Positions 34,575-44,231 are shown, numbered from the stretch's first letter. The stretch: DNA of 64,000 nt from Flavobacterium filum DSM 17961 (GCF_000425465.1 NZ_AUDM01000007.1:62001-126000), one strand, 5' to 3'. Translations and numbers: made by a program. Notes: generated from the sequence alone by a model not told the origin.

Positions 34575-36212
34575 CTAACTATCTTTTTTCTTTTCTTTTT
34601 TTTCTTCCGTTTCTAAGGTTTCTTTTCGAATTTCCATAGGAACAACTTCTTTTTCGTCTTCTGCCTTTTTGTCCTTTTGCATTTGTGCATCATATTCCAA
34701 TTCTTCGAGAGGGAAGATGTCTTCTTTTGTTTTGATACGTTCGTCGCCACGCCAAATGAAACCTTTTAATTTTCGGGCATTTTCAGGTAAATCTTTTTCG
34801 GGATAAATATCTCCTTCCACTTTTTTGAAAAAAGTAATTGCGTCTATTTGGTTTCCGTCAAGCGTCATGTTAATACTGCTGCTCACGGTCTTATCAATGC
34901 CAATCAATTCGTTTTCATCGTTTCGCATAAAGTAAATTACTTCTGTGTTTTTGACTACATCTACTTCATACAATTTATTGTCCCGAAACTTTCCATATAG
35001 ATTTTGACCTTTAACTTGATTAAAGCCTGTTCCGAGTGTGTCTTTAGAGGCAATAAAAGTATTGTTGAACACAATAAGCGAATCCAATTTTTCGGTTTTC
35101 TTATTTGAAATCAAATGCATAATATCGCCAGTCATTTGGTTTTCATAGTTCCACATGACCGGATTTCGGATTAGTTTAGTGATGCCGGTTTTTTCGTCAG
35201 AGTGAAGGGAATCACATTTTCCACTCATATCTATTTTAAAGAAACGAACATTGTTAAACGCTCGAACGACTCTGTTTTCCGGTTTTCCGGTAACGATTAG
35301 TTTTTTACCGTGTATATAAAGTGTATCTTTTTCAACCAATGTCATGGCCACTGCTTTTCGGGTCATCATCAACGAATCTTTGTTGCGATAGACCTCGCCA
35401 TAATGACCTTTGACGATACTGTTATTGATGGAATCTGTCACTTTTACATTTCGGGTAGCGGAGGCAAATTCTCTGTTTCTATCGTAGTAAAGACTATCGC
35501 CTTCAATTAATCGATTGTTGTATTTGATGTAGGAATTTTTGACAAAATGAGCAAAGTTTTTCTTTGTGTCATAAAAACCTTTTTCGGTATAAATGTAATT
35601 TTCTTTGCTGGTAATGGTGGAAGGACCAAAAAGATAGGCATGACCTACTTTTTCATAGTAATCCAAATGGTTGGTTTTTATGACATATTTTGGATTGGTA
35701 ATGGTTACTGCATTTCTGAATTGGTACATTTTTCGTTGCACTACATACGTACCGGATTGACTGACCAAAACATTTTCTTTATCGGTAATAGTACCACCTG
35801 TTCTGTAAAAAGCTTGTTGGGAATTTCTATCAAAGTTTAATACTTCAGATTTTAAGGTAGAACTTGGAGAAGTCATGATGACATTACCGGAGGCATACGC
35901 TTGTTTGTTTTCACCATTATATTCGGCATAGGTGCTGGTCATTTGAATGGTATCGCCTTGCGTCATTCGTACATCTCCAAAAGCTTTGATGTAATTTTCT
36001 TTTTTAAAGAAATAGGCTTTATTACAAAACATTAAAGCACCATCGTGGCTCACCCGAACATTACCGGAGAGAAGAATAGCATCCGGATACAAATCTTGGT
36101 CAACGTCGGCAAATTCTGAGTATTCAACGATAATTTCTTTACTTTTTTGAGCAAAAGCAGAAACAAAAATCAATAAGAAACCAGCAAGAATGATTAATTT
36201 TTTCAATCTCAA
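34575..36212 (-). CDS. OstA/LptA-like LPS export protein
   Basis: 545 residues. A signal peptide (1-21, ending AFAQ) is followed by OstA-type beta-jellyroll repeats (about 25-330). These alternate short strands such as LLSGNVRVSHDGALMFCNKAYFF, AFGDVRMTQGDTIQMTSTYAEY and ASGNVIMTSPSSTLKSEVLNF. The C-terminus is highly charged, ending KEEKKEKKKDS-like. LptA/OstA proteins form the periplasmic bridge carrying LPS to the outer membrane. The long multi-repeat form is usual in Bacteroidota. It is the gene after ssrA in the same orientation. Confidence 0.88.
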   Translation of the reverse strand: MRLKKLIILAGFLLIFVSAFAQKSKEIIVEYSEFADVDQDLYPDAILLSGNVRVSHDGALMFCNKAYFFKKENYIKAFGDVRMTQGDTIQMTSTYAEYNGENKQAYASGNVIMTSPSSTLKSEVLNFDRNSQQAFYRTGGTITDKENVLVSQSGTYVVQRKMYQFRNAVTITNPKYVIKTNHLDYYEKVGHAYLFGPSTITSKENYIYTEKGFYDTKKNFAHFVKNSYIKYNNRLIEGDSLYYDRNREFASATRNVKVTDSINNSIVKGHYGEVYRNKDSLMMTRKAVAMTLVEKDTLYIHGKKLIVTGKPENRVVRAFNNVRFFKIDMSGKCDSLHSDEKTGITKLIRNPVMWNYENQMTGDIMHLISNKKTEKLDSLIVFNNTFIASKDTLGTGFNQVKGQNLYGKFRDNKLYEVDVVKNTEVIYFMRNDENELIGIDKTVSSSINMTLDGNQIDAITFFKKVEGDIYPEKDLPENARKLKGFIWRGDERIKTKEDIFPLEELEYDAQMQKDKKAEDEKEVVPMEIRKETLETEEKKEKKKDS

Positions 36213-36373
36213 ATTTTTGTCAAAATTACTAAAAACGCTGATACTACAATGGTTGTTTAGATTTATTTAAGGAAGTTGATTTTTTAAAGAAAATAATTGA
36301 ATGTAAGTAAAATCAGAATTACTTTTAAACAGGAAATAAATAGATATATTTCCCCTAAAACGTCCCCTGAAAT

Positions 36374-36405
36374 AAAAAACCCTGTAAAATCAAGGTTTTA
36401 CAGGG
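36374..36405 (-). terminator. Terminator of ssrA
   Basis: A 10-bp perfect stem, CCCTGTAAAA (36380-36389) with TTTTACAGGG (36396-36405), is followed on the minus strand by T6. It begins 7 nt after the tmRNA 3' end. Confidence 0.9.
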
Positions 36406-36412
36406 TTTTTTG

Positions 36413-36808
36413 TGGAGTCGGAGAGAATCGAACTCTCGTCCAAACAAGCAACCAAAGAGCTTTCTACGCGTTTATCCTTTGATTGGATTTTCGACAAAAA
36501 GCAAGGCCAAAGGCAGCCACTTCTTGCTTAGCTTTATAGTTGTCAGAAGGGATTTAAAGCTTTACCCGTCCTAGGTTTATTTTTACGGTTCCCCTGAATC
36601 AAACGCCACAAACCAAGGCTTCTGAGGAGAATCTAGCTTCTCGTCCTTGACGAGACTAGGCAAATCTTACTATAATTCAGATTAAGCAGCTAAAGCGTAA
36701 TTATTTTCGCCGTTTATAAAGTGTGAACCTTGATATTTACGAGCCAAATGTCCAATGCTCGACGTGCTTACCGTTTAGTTCCACCTGCTGTCAAAACCGG
36801 TCGACCCC
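36413..36808 (-). ncRNA. ssrA: Transfer-messenger RNA (tmRNA)
   Basis: A one-piece tmRNA. The 5' end GGGGUCG (36808-36802) pairs with CGACUCC (36420-36414) as a 7-bp acceptor stem. The 3' T-arm GAGAGUUCGAUUCUCUC is intact. The tag reading frame runs 36711-36682 and encodes GENNYALAA then UAA, the Bacteroidota form ending ALAA. The discriminator is A at 36413; the terminal CCA is not encoded and must be added. tmRNA with SmpB rescues ribosomes stalled on broken mRNA and tags the peptide for proteolysis. The length is about 396 nt. Confidence 0.96.
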
Positions 36809-36811
36809 TTT

Positions 36812-36870
36812 TTTCAGTTTTCAGTTTTCAGTTGTCAACTCAGCCACTCAGCCACTCAGCCACTCACAAC
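36812..36870. repeat. Two short tandem repeats in the ssrA leader
   Basis: Three copies of TTTTCAG, then three copies of CCACTCAG, lie between the ssrA 5' end and its putative promoter. The precursor RNA would therefore carry them in its leader. CACTCAG is related to the repeat at 19990-20030. Confidence 0.7.
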
Positions 36871-36904
36871 AAAAACCAGTCCACAAATATACAATTTAAA
36901 TTGT

Positions 36905-36933
36905 CAAATATAAAACTTGTCTGTATAAACCAA
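36905..36933 (-). promoter_or_regulatory. Putative ssrA promoter
   Basis: On the minus strand TTG (36933-36931), an 18-nt spacer and TATATTTG (36912-36905). A second TATATTTG is at 36891-36884. The transcript would start about 75-90 nt before the mature tmRNA 5' end. Confidence 0.55.
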
Positions 36934-36947
36934 TAATGTTATATTTG
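36917..36947 (+). promoter_or_regulatory. Promoter of the saccharopine-dehydrogenase-like gene
   Basis: TTG (36917-36919), a 20-nt spacer and TATATTTG (36940-36947). It lies inside the upstream extension of the reading frame, so it supports translation from the ATG at 36984. It interlocks with the divergent ssrA promoter. Confidence 0.65.
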
Positions 36948-36983
36948 GAACAATTTTTAAGATTTACCATAAAAATATCACAA

Positions 36984-38201
36984 ATGACATTTGGCATCAT
37001 CAAAGAACGCAAAAATCCACCTGACAGAAGGGTTGTATTTACTCCTGAAGAATTAATTCGGTTACAGCAACAATTTCCGGAAGCAAAAATTAAAGTAGAA
37101 GCTTCTGATATCAGGGTTTTTCCGGATGCAACATATCAAGAAGTTGGTTTGGAAGTGACTACTGATATGGCAGATTGTGATGTTTTAATAGGGGTTAAAG
37201 AAGTGCCAATTGACGCTTTGATTCCGAATAAAAAGTATTTTTTCTTTTCGCATACCATTAAAAAACAACCGCATAATCGTAAGTTGTTGCAAGCTATTTT
37301 AGAAAAGAAAATTGATTTATATGATCATGAAACGATTGTTGATACTCAAAATCGTCGTTTAATCGGTTTTGGACGTTATGCTGGAATTGTGGGAGCTTAC
37401 AACGGATTGAGAGGTTTTGGAATCAAATATGAACTGTTTACTATACCTAAAGCTGAATCGTTAAACGGAAAAGCAGAATTGATTACTAAATTAAAGCGTC
37501 AAACTTTTCCACCAATAAAAATTGTTTTGACCGGAAAAGGCAAAGTAGGAATGGGAGCTAAAGAAATTTTAGATGGAATCAAGTTCAAAGAAGTTTCTGT
37601 TGAAAATTTCCTCACTAAAAAATATTCTGAACCTGTTTATGTGCATATTGACGTATTAGATTACAACAAGCGAAAAGACGGTAAGCGATTGGATAACCAA
37701 GATTTTTATGCACATCCGGCTGAATATATTTCTGATTTTGAAAGATTTACGAAAGTAGCGGATATTTTTATGGCCGGACATTTTTATGGCAATGGTTCGC
37801 CGGAGATATTGACTAATGAAATGTTGAAAGCTGTAGATTGTTCGTTGAAAGTAGTAGCTGATATTTCGTGTGATGTAGATGGGCCAATTGCCTGCACAAT
37901 CAAAGCTTCAACTATAGCCGACCCGTTTTTTGGTTATTTACCTTCTACCAGAGAAGAAGTTCCTTATATGCATCCGGGTTCCATTATGGTCATGAGTGTT
38001 GACAATTTGCCATGTGAACTACCCAAAGATGCTAGTGAAGGTTTTGGTGAAATGTTCATGGAACATGTAATTCCTGCTTTTTTTAATGGAGATAAAGATG
38101 GTATTTTACAGCGAGCTAAAATCACTGAAAATGGAAAACTTACGCCACGTTTCAGCTATCTTCAGGAGTATGTAGATGATTTATCGCCAGTTTTAAAATA
38201 A
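36984..38201 (+). CDS. AlaDH/PNT-family dehydrogenase, saccharopine dehydrogenase-like
   Basis: 405 residues from ATG 36984 (MTFGIIKERKNPPDRRVVFTPEEL). The N-terminal domain matches the AlaDH/PNT fold (RRVVFTPEE, then CDVLIGVKEVPID and KKYFFFSHTIKKQP). A Rossmann region has IVLTGKGKVGMGAKEIL. The C-terminal ADISCDVDGPIACTIKASTIADPFFGY and FMAGHFYGNGSPEILT resemble the lysine-forming saccharopine dehydrogenase (LYS1) group more than alanine dehydrogenase. It is probably an NAD(P)-dependent amino-acid dehydrogenase; the substrate is uncertain. It is a single gene with its own promoter. Confidence 0.78.
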   Translation: MTFGIIKERKNPPDRRVVFTPEELIRLQQQFPEAKIKVEASDIRVFPDATYQEVGLEVTTDMADCDVLIGVKEVPIDALIPNKKYFFFSHTIKKQPHNRKLLQAILEKKIDLYDHETIVDTQNRRLIGFGRYAGIVGAYNGLRGFGIKYELFTIPKAESLNGKAELITKLKRQTFPPIKIVLTGKGKVGMGAKEILDGIKFKEVSVENFLTKKYSEPVYVHIDVLDYNKRKDGKRLDNQDFYAHPAEYISDFERFTKVADIFMAGHFYGNGSPEILTNEMLKAVDCSLKVVADISCDVDGPIACTIKASTIADPFFGYLPSTREEVPYMHPGSIMVMSVDNLPCELPKDASEGFGEMFMEHVIPAFFNGDKDGILQRAKITENGKLTPRFSYLQEYVDDLSPVLK

Positions 38202-38252
38202 CTACAGTATTGAGCAGGTGGTTTAATCCAAATTGTTTTTTACATTTGGAAA

Positions 38253-41009
38253 ATGAAACTTGCTTTTATGAAAGGTAAATTTTTAATTTGGTTATTACTT
38301 TTTATTTCCTCTGACTTTGTTGCTCAGGAACTTCTTCCATTTGTAGAAAATTTTACAAAAACTGATTACAAAGGTGATAATCAAGTGTGGAATCTCACTC
38401 AAGGTGAAGATAAAGCCTTTTATTTTGCTAACAATCATTATTTATTACGGCATGATGGAGTAAAATGGGAACGTTATTCGTTACCCAATAAAACCATCAT
38501 TCGTTCTGTGTTCGCTCATCAAGACAAGATTTATTGTGGTTCTTATAATGAATTTGGTTATTGGAAAAGGGAAAAGGGTAAAATGCAGTATTTTTCACTT
38601 TCTAAAGGGAAGAATTTTTTTAAAGGAAGTTCTAAAAATGAAGAAATATGGAAAATTTTTCGTGCCAACAACAAACTGTATTTTCAATCGTTTAATGAAC
38701 TTTATATTCATGAAAATCAAACGATTAGAAAAGTGGAAATTCCTTTTTTAATCTCCTATTGTTATGTGATTGATGAACAAATTTATGTGGCTTCTGTTAA
38801 CAAAGGTGTATATCTTTTTGATGGAAAGCAATTTACACTTCTAAGAAAGTGGGATGCAATTTATAATAATGTAATTCACGGAATCGATAGAAACCAAAAA
38901 AGCACCTACATCTTTACCTTAAAAAATGGAGTTTTTGTTGAGCAAGGAAATGGATTAACAGAATGGACACATCCTTTGAATGCAATCCTTAAAAAAGAGG
39001 GAATCAATGCAGCCCAGTTTTATAAAAAAGATCAATTAGTAATTGGTACGGTTTCAAATGGGGTTTATATAGTTCAGTTGAAGACCGGAGATTACATTAA
39101 AATTGATCGAAATAATGGGTTATCAAATAATACCATTTTAACTATATCAGTTGATCAGGAAAAGGATATTTGGCTTGGGTTAGATAATGGTATTTCACAC
39201 TTAGAAATCAATTCACCCTTTCGAATTTTTTCTGATAAAACGGGTGAACTAGGCAGTGTTTATGCTATTGCAGCAACTTCAAGCGGATATTTATTAGGCT
39301 CGAATCATGGAGTTTTTACATATCAAAATAAACAATTGGAATTTTTAAACGGTTCTCAAGGACAAGTTTGGAATATACAGCAGATTGGACAACAATATAT
39401 TATTGGTCATAACGAAGGTACTTTTTTATTGGATAAGAACCAGTTTAAAAAAGTTAATCCACTGAATGGAGGATGGCAATTAAAGAGAGACATCGCTGTC
39501 CCACGTTTTATTCAATCCAATTACTTAGGCATTGCTTTTTTTAGTGAACATGATAATTTCACTTCATTTAAACGTTTGAATACGGTGTACAGACCCATTA
39601 AAGATTTTATTCAAACCGGACCAAATGAAATTGTTGCTTCTGACAGTTATAGGGGACTATTTAAAATAAAATATGATCAAAATCTAGAGGTAGTTTCCTA
39701 TGTTAATTTAACAGAAAAGAATCGGATTAGTAATGATTTTGGGGTAAAAATATTTCAGTACAAAAGTGAAGTGTTGTACTATATTCACTCAGAATGGTAT
39801 GTTTTAGACCATGTTACAGATGTTTTGAAAAAGCATGAATTATTTAATAAACATTTTAAAGGAATCAGTGAAATTATTCCTATTGATGACTCAAGTTTTG
39901 GTATTTTGAAAGATAATTTGCTTTATATTATAAATCAAAATGAGCAACATTTTTCATGGAAATTAATTGCTCCAAAATATTATGAAGGAAAAATTGTAAA
40001 TAATGATACCCGAATATTTAATTTTAATCATCAGTATTTACTCAATTTAGACGATGGTTTTTTGCTTTTTGAAACTAATAAAAATGATTTTACTAAACAA
40101 AGTGTTACAATTGAGGCGTATTTGAATGGTGAATTGATTGAAAATGAGACTAAAATACCCTATAACCAAACTTTGGAATTACATTTTCTGTCTGATTTTT
40201 ATGGAAACAAAAAAACCACCTTGTTTTATCGACAAAATGAATCCGTGCTTATTCCTCTGACAGAAGGAAAGTTAGCTTTGAATAATTTAGCAAGTGGGCA
40301 AAATAAAATTGAAATTTTTTATACCAATGGAGTGGATTATGTTAAAGCTAATGAATTTACGTTTTATGTTAAAAAGCCTTGGTATTTATCGTTTTGGATG
40401 ATTGTATTGTATTTAACCTTTATTGGCCTTATTTTGTTTATATATTATCGTTGGAACAAAATTAGGTACCAAGAAAAGCTAAAATTAAAAGAAGAAGAAC
40501 TAAAGCATCATAAGCAGATAGTTGAATTGGAGTTGGAGGCAGAGAATAAGCTGAAAATTCAAGATTATGAAAAGCATATTTTAGAAATGCAAATTCAATC
40601 AAAAGCATCCGAATTAGCAGGTAAATCATTATCAATAGCCAAACAAGGTGAAATGATTGAAAGTATAAAACGCATTTTGGAAAATGAAAATGAGATGTTA
40701 CAATTGAAAAGTAAAATTCGCAAAGTGATAAAGGTAAACGCTCTTAACAAAAAGGAGTGGGAGAGTTTCGAGAAAAACATTTATCAAAGTCATGATGATT
40801 TTGTTCAGCGATTGACAAAACGTTATCCACAATTAACTTCCAAAGACATTAGACTTTGTATTTACTTAAAAATGAATCTATCTTCTAAAGAGATTGCTCC
40901 TTTAATGAATATTTCTTATCGAGGAGTTGAACTACATCGATACCGACTTAGAAAAAAGATTACTCTTGATGCTGATGTAAATCTTTCAACATTTATGATA
41001 AATCTATAA
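38253..41009 (+). CDS. Beta-propeller sensor with C-terminal LuxR-type HTH (PUL regulator)
   Basis: 918 residues. A signal peptide is followed by a periplasmic sensor of two-component-regulator-type propeller repeats (about 40-600, for example NGLSNNTILTISVDQEKDIWLGLDNGISHLEI). A Y_Y_Y-like domain (about 620-705), one transmembrane helix (about 710-731) and a coiled coil (about 735-840) follow. The C-terminal HTH (LTSKDIRLCIYLKMNLSSKEIAPLMNISYRGVELHRYRLRKK) is cytoplasmic. No kinase domain is present, so ligand sensing is coupled directly to DNA binding. TACATTTG at 38241-38248 lies so close to the ATG that translation from the second Met (38268) is possible. It probably activates the downstream susCD operon. 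Confidence 0.87.
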   Translation: MKLAFMKGKFLIWLLLFISSDFVAQELLPFVENFTKTDYKGDNQVWNLTQGEDKAFYFANNHYLLRHDGVKWERYSLPNKTIIRSVFAHQDKIYCGSYNEFGYWKREKGKMQYFSLSKGKNFFKGSSKNEEIWKIFRANNKLYFQSFNELYIHENQTIRKVEIPFLISYCYVIDEQIYVASVNKGVYLFDGKQFTLLRKWDAIYNNVIHGIDRNQKSTYIFTLKNGVFVEQGNGLTEWTHPLNAILKKEGINAAQFYKKDQLVIGTVSNGVYIVQLKTGDYIKIDRNNGLSNNTILTISVDQEKDIWLGLDNGISHLEINSPFRIFSDKTGELGSVYAIAATSSGYLLGSNHGVFTYQNKQLEFLNGSQGQVWNIQQIGQQYIIGHNEGTFLLDKNQFKKVNPLNGGWQLKRDIAVPRFIQSNYLGIAFFSEHDNFTSFKRLNTVYRPIKDFIQTGPNEIVASDSYRGLFKIKYDQNLEVVSYVNLTEKNRISNDFGVKIFQYKSEVLYYIHSEWYVLDHVTDVLKKHELFNKHFKGISEIIPIDDSSFGILKDNLLYIINQNEQHFSWKLIAPKYYEGKIVNNDTRIFNFNHQYLLNLDDGFLLFETNKNDFTKQSVTIEAYLNGELIENETKIPYNQTLELHFLSDFYGNKKTTLFYRQNESVLIPLTEGKLALNNLASGQNKIEIFYTNGVDYVKANEFTFYVKKPWYLSFWMIVLYLTFIGLILFIYYRWNKIRYQEKLKLKEEELKHHKQIVELELEAENKLKIQDYEKHILEMQIQSKASELAGKSLSIAKQGEMIESIKRILENENEMLQLKSKIRKVIKVNALNKKEWESFEKNIYQSHDDFVQRLTKRYPQLTSKDIRLCIYLKMNLSSKEIAPLMNISYRGVELHRYRLRKKITLDADVNLSTFMINL

Positions 41010-41069
41010 TTTTCTGAATTATTTTAAATAATTAGAATTTTTCAGGTGTTTTAAATAGTAATCTATTAC

Positions 41070-41219
41070 TACATCATTTATACATCATTTAGCTTTTTTA
41101 ACGATGTATTCATATTCGTTATTTTTGTATTTAAATAATTGATATTCAATATTTTATTTTACGTTATTTTTTGTTTGATGTATAATTGTAGCTTAATTTA
41201 TTTGTTTACTACATCGTTT
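41070..41219. promoter_or_regulatory. Cluster of five TACATC motifs upstream of susC
   Basis: TACATCATTT at 41070-41079 and 41081-41090, and TACATCGTTT at 41210-41219. Inverted copies occur as AACGATGTA at 41100-41108 and GATGTA at 41177-41182. The last direct copy sits between the -33 and -7 elements. This is a candidate operator for the adjacent HTH regulator. Confidence 0.5.
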
Positions 41220-41234
41220 TAGTTAGTATATTTA
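41202..41234 (+). promoter_or_regulatory. Putative susC promoter
   Basis: TTG (41202-41204), a 22-nt spacer and TATATTTA (41227-41234), one base off TAnnTTTG. A suboptimal -7 element fits an activator-dependent promoter. Confidence 0.45.
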
Positions 41235-41261
41235 CGATATCAAACTAAACAAACTAACACT

Positions 41262-44231
41262 ATGTATAGGATTCTTTATTTGTTACTTTTAATAGTAACT
41301 ATTCCTTCTATCCAAGCACAAGAAATTTCCGGAAAAGTTACTGATTCAAATGGTATGCCTTTACCTGATGTAATTGTATTAGTTGTCAAAACTAATGAAA
41401 ATACGGTTACAGACTTTGATGGTAAATTCAAGATCAAAGCTAATGAAGGAGATGAACTTCAATTTTCAATGTTAAGTTTTGTAAAGAAAACTGTTCCGGC
41501 TACAAATGGAATGACAGTTAAATTGGAAGATGATAATTCAAAAAGTCTATCTGAGGTCGTAGTAATAGGTTACGGAACCAAAAAAGCGGGTTCAATAACC
41601 GGTTCGGTTTCGCAAATCAAATCAGCTGATATTTTAAAAACCCCATCACAGTCTGCTATTCAATCCATTCAAGGTAGAGCAGCGGGTGTAAATATTGTTA
41701 CGAATGATGAACCGGGAGCAAATCCATCAATACGAATTAGAGGTTTAGGTACTATTCTTGGTGCAAGAGATCCGCTTTATGTGATTGATGGTATTGAAAG
41801 TAATAGTTTAAATGGCCTTAGTCCAAATGAAATTGAAACGATGGACATTTTAAAAGATGCCTCTTCATTGGCTATTTACGGTCAAAAAGGTTCTAATGGT
41901 GTGGTTATCATCACCACTAAAAAAGGTAAAAAAGGAACAATGAAAGTGAATGTTGATTCTTATTACGGTCAACGCTTTATCCAAAGAGAAGTTAAAATGG
42001 CTGATTCCTATCGATTTGCTTATTATAATAATACCGCACAAGGATCATCCTCTTATTTTAACTTTGAACAGCCTTATAATACTAATTGGTTAGATGAAAT
42101 AACGGATAATGGGGAAGTGATGAGTAATCACATCAACATTTCCGGTGGTAATGAGAATGCTACATATTATTTGGGAGCTACAAATTTAAAGGAAAAAGGT
42201 ATATTGAATGGAACTCAATTTGAAAGAACTAATGTTACTTCAAGAAATGAGTTTTATATTTTAGATCAACGGGTTAAAATTGCTCCATCTATTAATTTAT
42301 CCATCGTAAACAATACTCCTAAACCATTGAGTGCATTTACAAATGCATACAAGCAATCTCCAATTGTACCAGTGCGTTTTGATAACGGAAGATGGGGAGT
42401 TCCTCTTCGAAATCCTGAAACCGGTTTAATTGACATTAACGGAAGTGACCGATTCAATAATGTTGCTAACCCTGCAGCACAATTGTTTTACACGAATGAA
42501 GAAAATAAAAACGTTACGTTATTTGGTTCAATAAATACTGAAATAAAAATTTTAGAAGAACTAAAATTTACATCTAACTTTGGTGCAACTTATGATTGGT
42601 CAAAAGGTTATACCTTTACACCAAGTAGAGAAATTTGGTTGTCTCAAAATGCTACTTCAACTATTGAGGATTATTCTCCAAATGCTCCTATTAATATTTT
42701 ACAACAAAGAAGAGCAAATAGTTATCTATGGAACTGGGATAATTTTGTAACCTTCAAAAAATCTTTTAGTGAACATGAGGTTACAGCTGTATTGGGTATG
42801 TCAAGATCGACTAGAGGTAATAGCGATTTTTTGACAGGAACACGTTGGAATGTCCCAGAGCAATCTAATTATTGGTCATTAAATTTATCTTCATATAATA
42901 CTGAAACTGCTCCTGGAGCGGTAGTATCACACTCAGTTCAAACTCCTATAGTTTCTATTTCCTATTTTGCAAGATTGGATTATGAATACAGTGGGAAATA
43001 TTTGTTTGCAGCCTCTTTAAGAAGAGAAGGAATTAGTGCCTTTCAAGAGTCAAAACGATGGGGAATGTTTCCTTCTGTTTCTGCGGGTTGGATAGCATCA
43101 AATGAAAAGTTTTTACAAAGTTCTAAAGTGCTAAACTTTTTGAAAATAAGAGCCGGTTATGGTGAAGTAGGAAACGGGAATACAATTAATTCTTTAAATA
43201 TTCCGGTTTTTTCTTCCAACTTTAATTATGCTTTTGGTGAAGATCAAATCATTAATCCGGGGAGTAACCAACCTTATCAGGTAGATCCGAATTTAACATG
43301 GGAAACCATGAAAGAATTAGGTTTTGGAATTGATTTTAAGACCTTGGATAATCGCTTGTCAGGAACCATTGATTTATACAATCGAAAATCTGCAGATGTA
43401 ATTTTACCAATAACGTTACCAACTGTTCTTTCTCCCGAAAGAGTAACTGTAAATACAGGCGATGTTACAAACAAAGGGGTCGAATTATCTTTAAAATGGG
43501 ATGGAAAAATTAATGGCAACTTATCTTATTGGGTCAGTGGAAATTTTTCCTATAACAAAAATGAATTAACTAGTGTGAGTAATTCATATTTCTCTGATTT
43601 CATTGGGGGTAGTATCAATAATGGGCAATGGACAAAACAAGTTTTAGTGGGTGAACCTTTAGGAAGTTTTTATGTTTATCAAGTAACGGGGATTGATGCT
43701 GATGGAGCATTTACGTATAGTACCGAGCGAGTGGTTGCAGGTTCTTATTTGCCAACACATACTTATGGTTTAAGTTTAGGGGGAAAATATAGAAATTTTG
43801 ATTTTTCTGTTGATACGTATGGGGTTGGAGGGAATAAAATTTATAATGGAAAAAAAGCACAACGATTTGGTGGAGAGAATATTGAGAGTGCAGTTTTAGA
43901 TAACTTTTGGACACCAACTAATCCAAATGCCCCTAATCCACTTCCGTTTAATATCGTTCCTGTTTCTTCCACTTACTATATAGAAGATGGTTCTTTTTTC
44001 AGAATTAATAATATAACTATTGGATATACTTTACCAAAATTCTATGAAAAAATAGATAAAGTACGGTTTTATTTCACGGCATTAAATCCATTTTTGTTTA
44101 CAAAATATACCGGTTTTTCACCTGAAATATCAGGAAATAATAATGCTGATCCTTTGGGTTCTGCAGGGATAGAATTAGATGCCTATCCAACAAATAAATC
44201 TTTTTTAATGGGTGTTAACATAAGTTTATAA
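41262..44231 (+). CDS. SusC/RagA-family TonB-linked outer membrane transporter
   Basis: 989 residues. A signal peptide (1-19, ending IQAQ) is followed by a carboxypeptidase-regulatory-like domain (ISGKVTDSNGMPLPDVIVLV, about 22-90), the TonB-box region SEVVVIGYG, a plug domain (about 110-230, ending IYGQKGSNGVVIITTKKGK) and a 22-strand beta barrel ending in MGVNISL. It imports oligosaccharides across the outer membrane with energy from TonB-ExbBD. The SusD partner starts 9 nt downstream. It is the first gene of the PUL transcript behind the TACATC motif cluster. Confidence 0.96.
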   Translation: MYRILYLLLLIVTIPSIQAQEISGKVTDSNGMPLPDVIVLVVKTNENTVTDFDGKFKIKANEGDELQFSMLSFVKKTVPATNGMTVKLEDDNSKSLSEVVVIGYGTKKAGSITGSVSQIKSADILKTPSQSAIQSIQGRAAGVNIVTNDEPGANPSIRIRGLGTILGARDPLYVIDGIESNSLNGLSPNEIETMDILKDASSLAIYGQKGSNGVVIITTKKGKKGTMKVNVDSYYGQRFIQREVKMADSYRFAYYNNTAQGSSSYFNFEQPYNTNWLDEITDNGEVMSNHINISGGNENATYYLGATNLKEKGILNGTQFERTNVTSRNEFYILDQRVKIAPSINLSIVNNTPKPLSAFTNAYKQSPIVPVRFDNGRWGVPLRNPETGLIDINGSDRFNNVANPAAQLFYTNEENKNVTLFGSINTEIKILEELKFTSNFGATYDWSKGYTFTPSREIWLSQNATSTIEDYSPNAPINILQQRRANSYLWNWDNFVTFKKSFSEHEVTAVLGMSRSTRGNSDFLTGTRWNVPEQSNYWSLNLSSYNTETAPGAVVSHSVQTPIVSISYFARLDYEYSGKYLFAASLRREGISAFQESKRWGMFPSVSAGWIASNEKFLQSSKVLNFLKIRAGYGEVGNGNTINSLNIPVFSSNFNYAFGEDQIINPGSNQPYQVDPNLTWETMKELGFGIDFKTLDNRLSGTIDLYNRKSADVILPITLPTVLSPERVTVNTGDVTNKGVELSLKWDGKINGNLSYWVSGNFSYNKNELTSVSNSYFSDFIGGSINNGQWTKQVLVGEPLGSFYVYQVTGIDADGAFTYSTERVVAGSYLPTHTYGLSLGGKYRNFDFSVDTYGVGGNKIYNGKKAQRFGGENIESAVLDNFWTPTNPNAPNPLPFNIVPVSSTYYIEDGSFFRINNITIGYTLPKFYEKIDKVRFYFTALNPFLFTKYTGFSPEISGNNNADPLGSAGIELDAYPTNKSFLMGVNISL

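Noticed and set aside
36411..36445. tRNA-like T-arm sequence suggesting a tRNA gene
   Set aside because: It pairs with the GGGGUCG 5' end 390 nt away and belongs to the tmRNA; no anticodon arm is present.
36297..36936. Short plus-strand reading frames across 36.3-36.9 kb
   Set aside because: They run antisense to the tmRNA and its terminator or through low-complexity repeats, and have no protein-like features.
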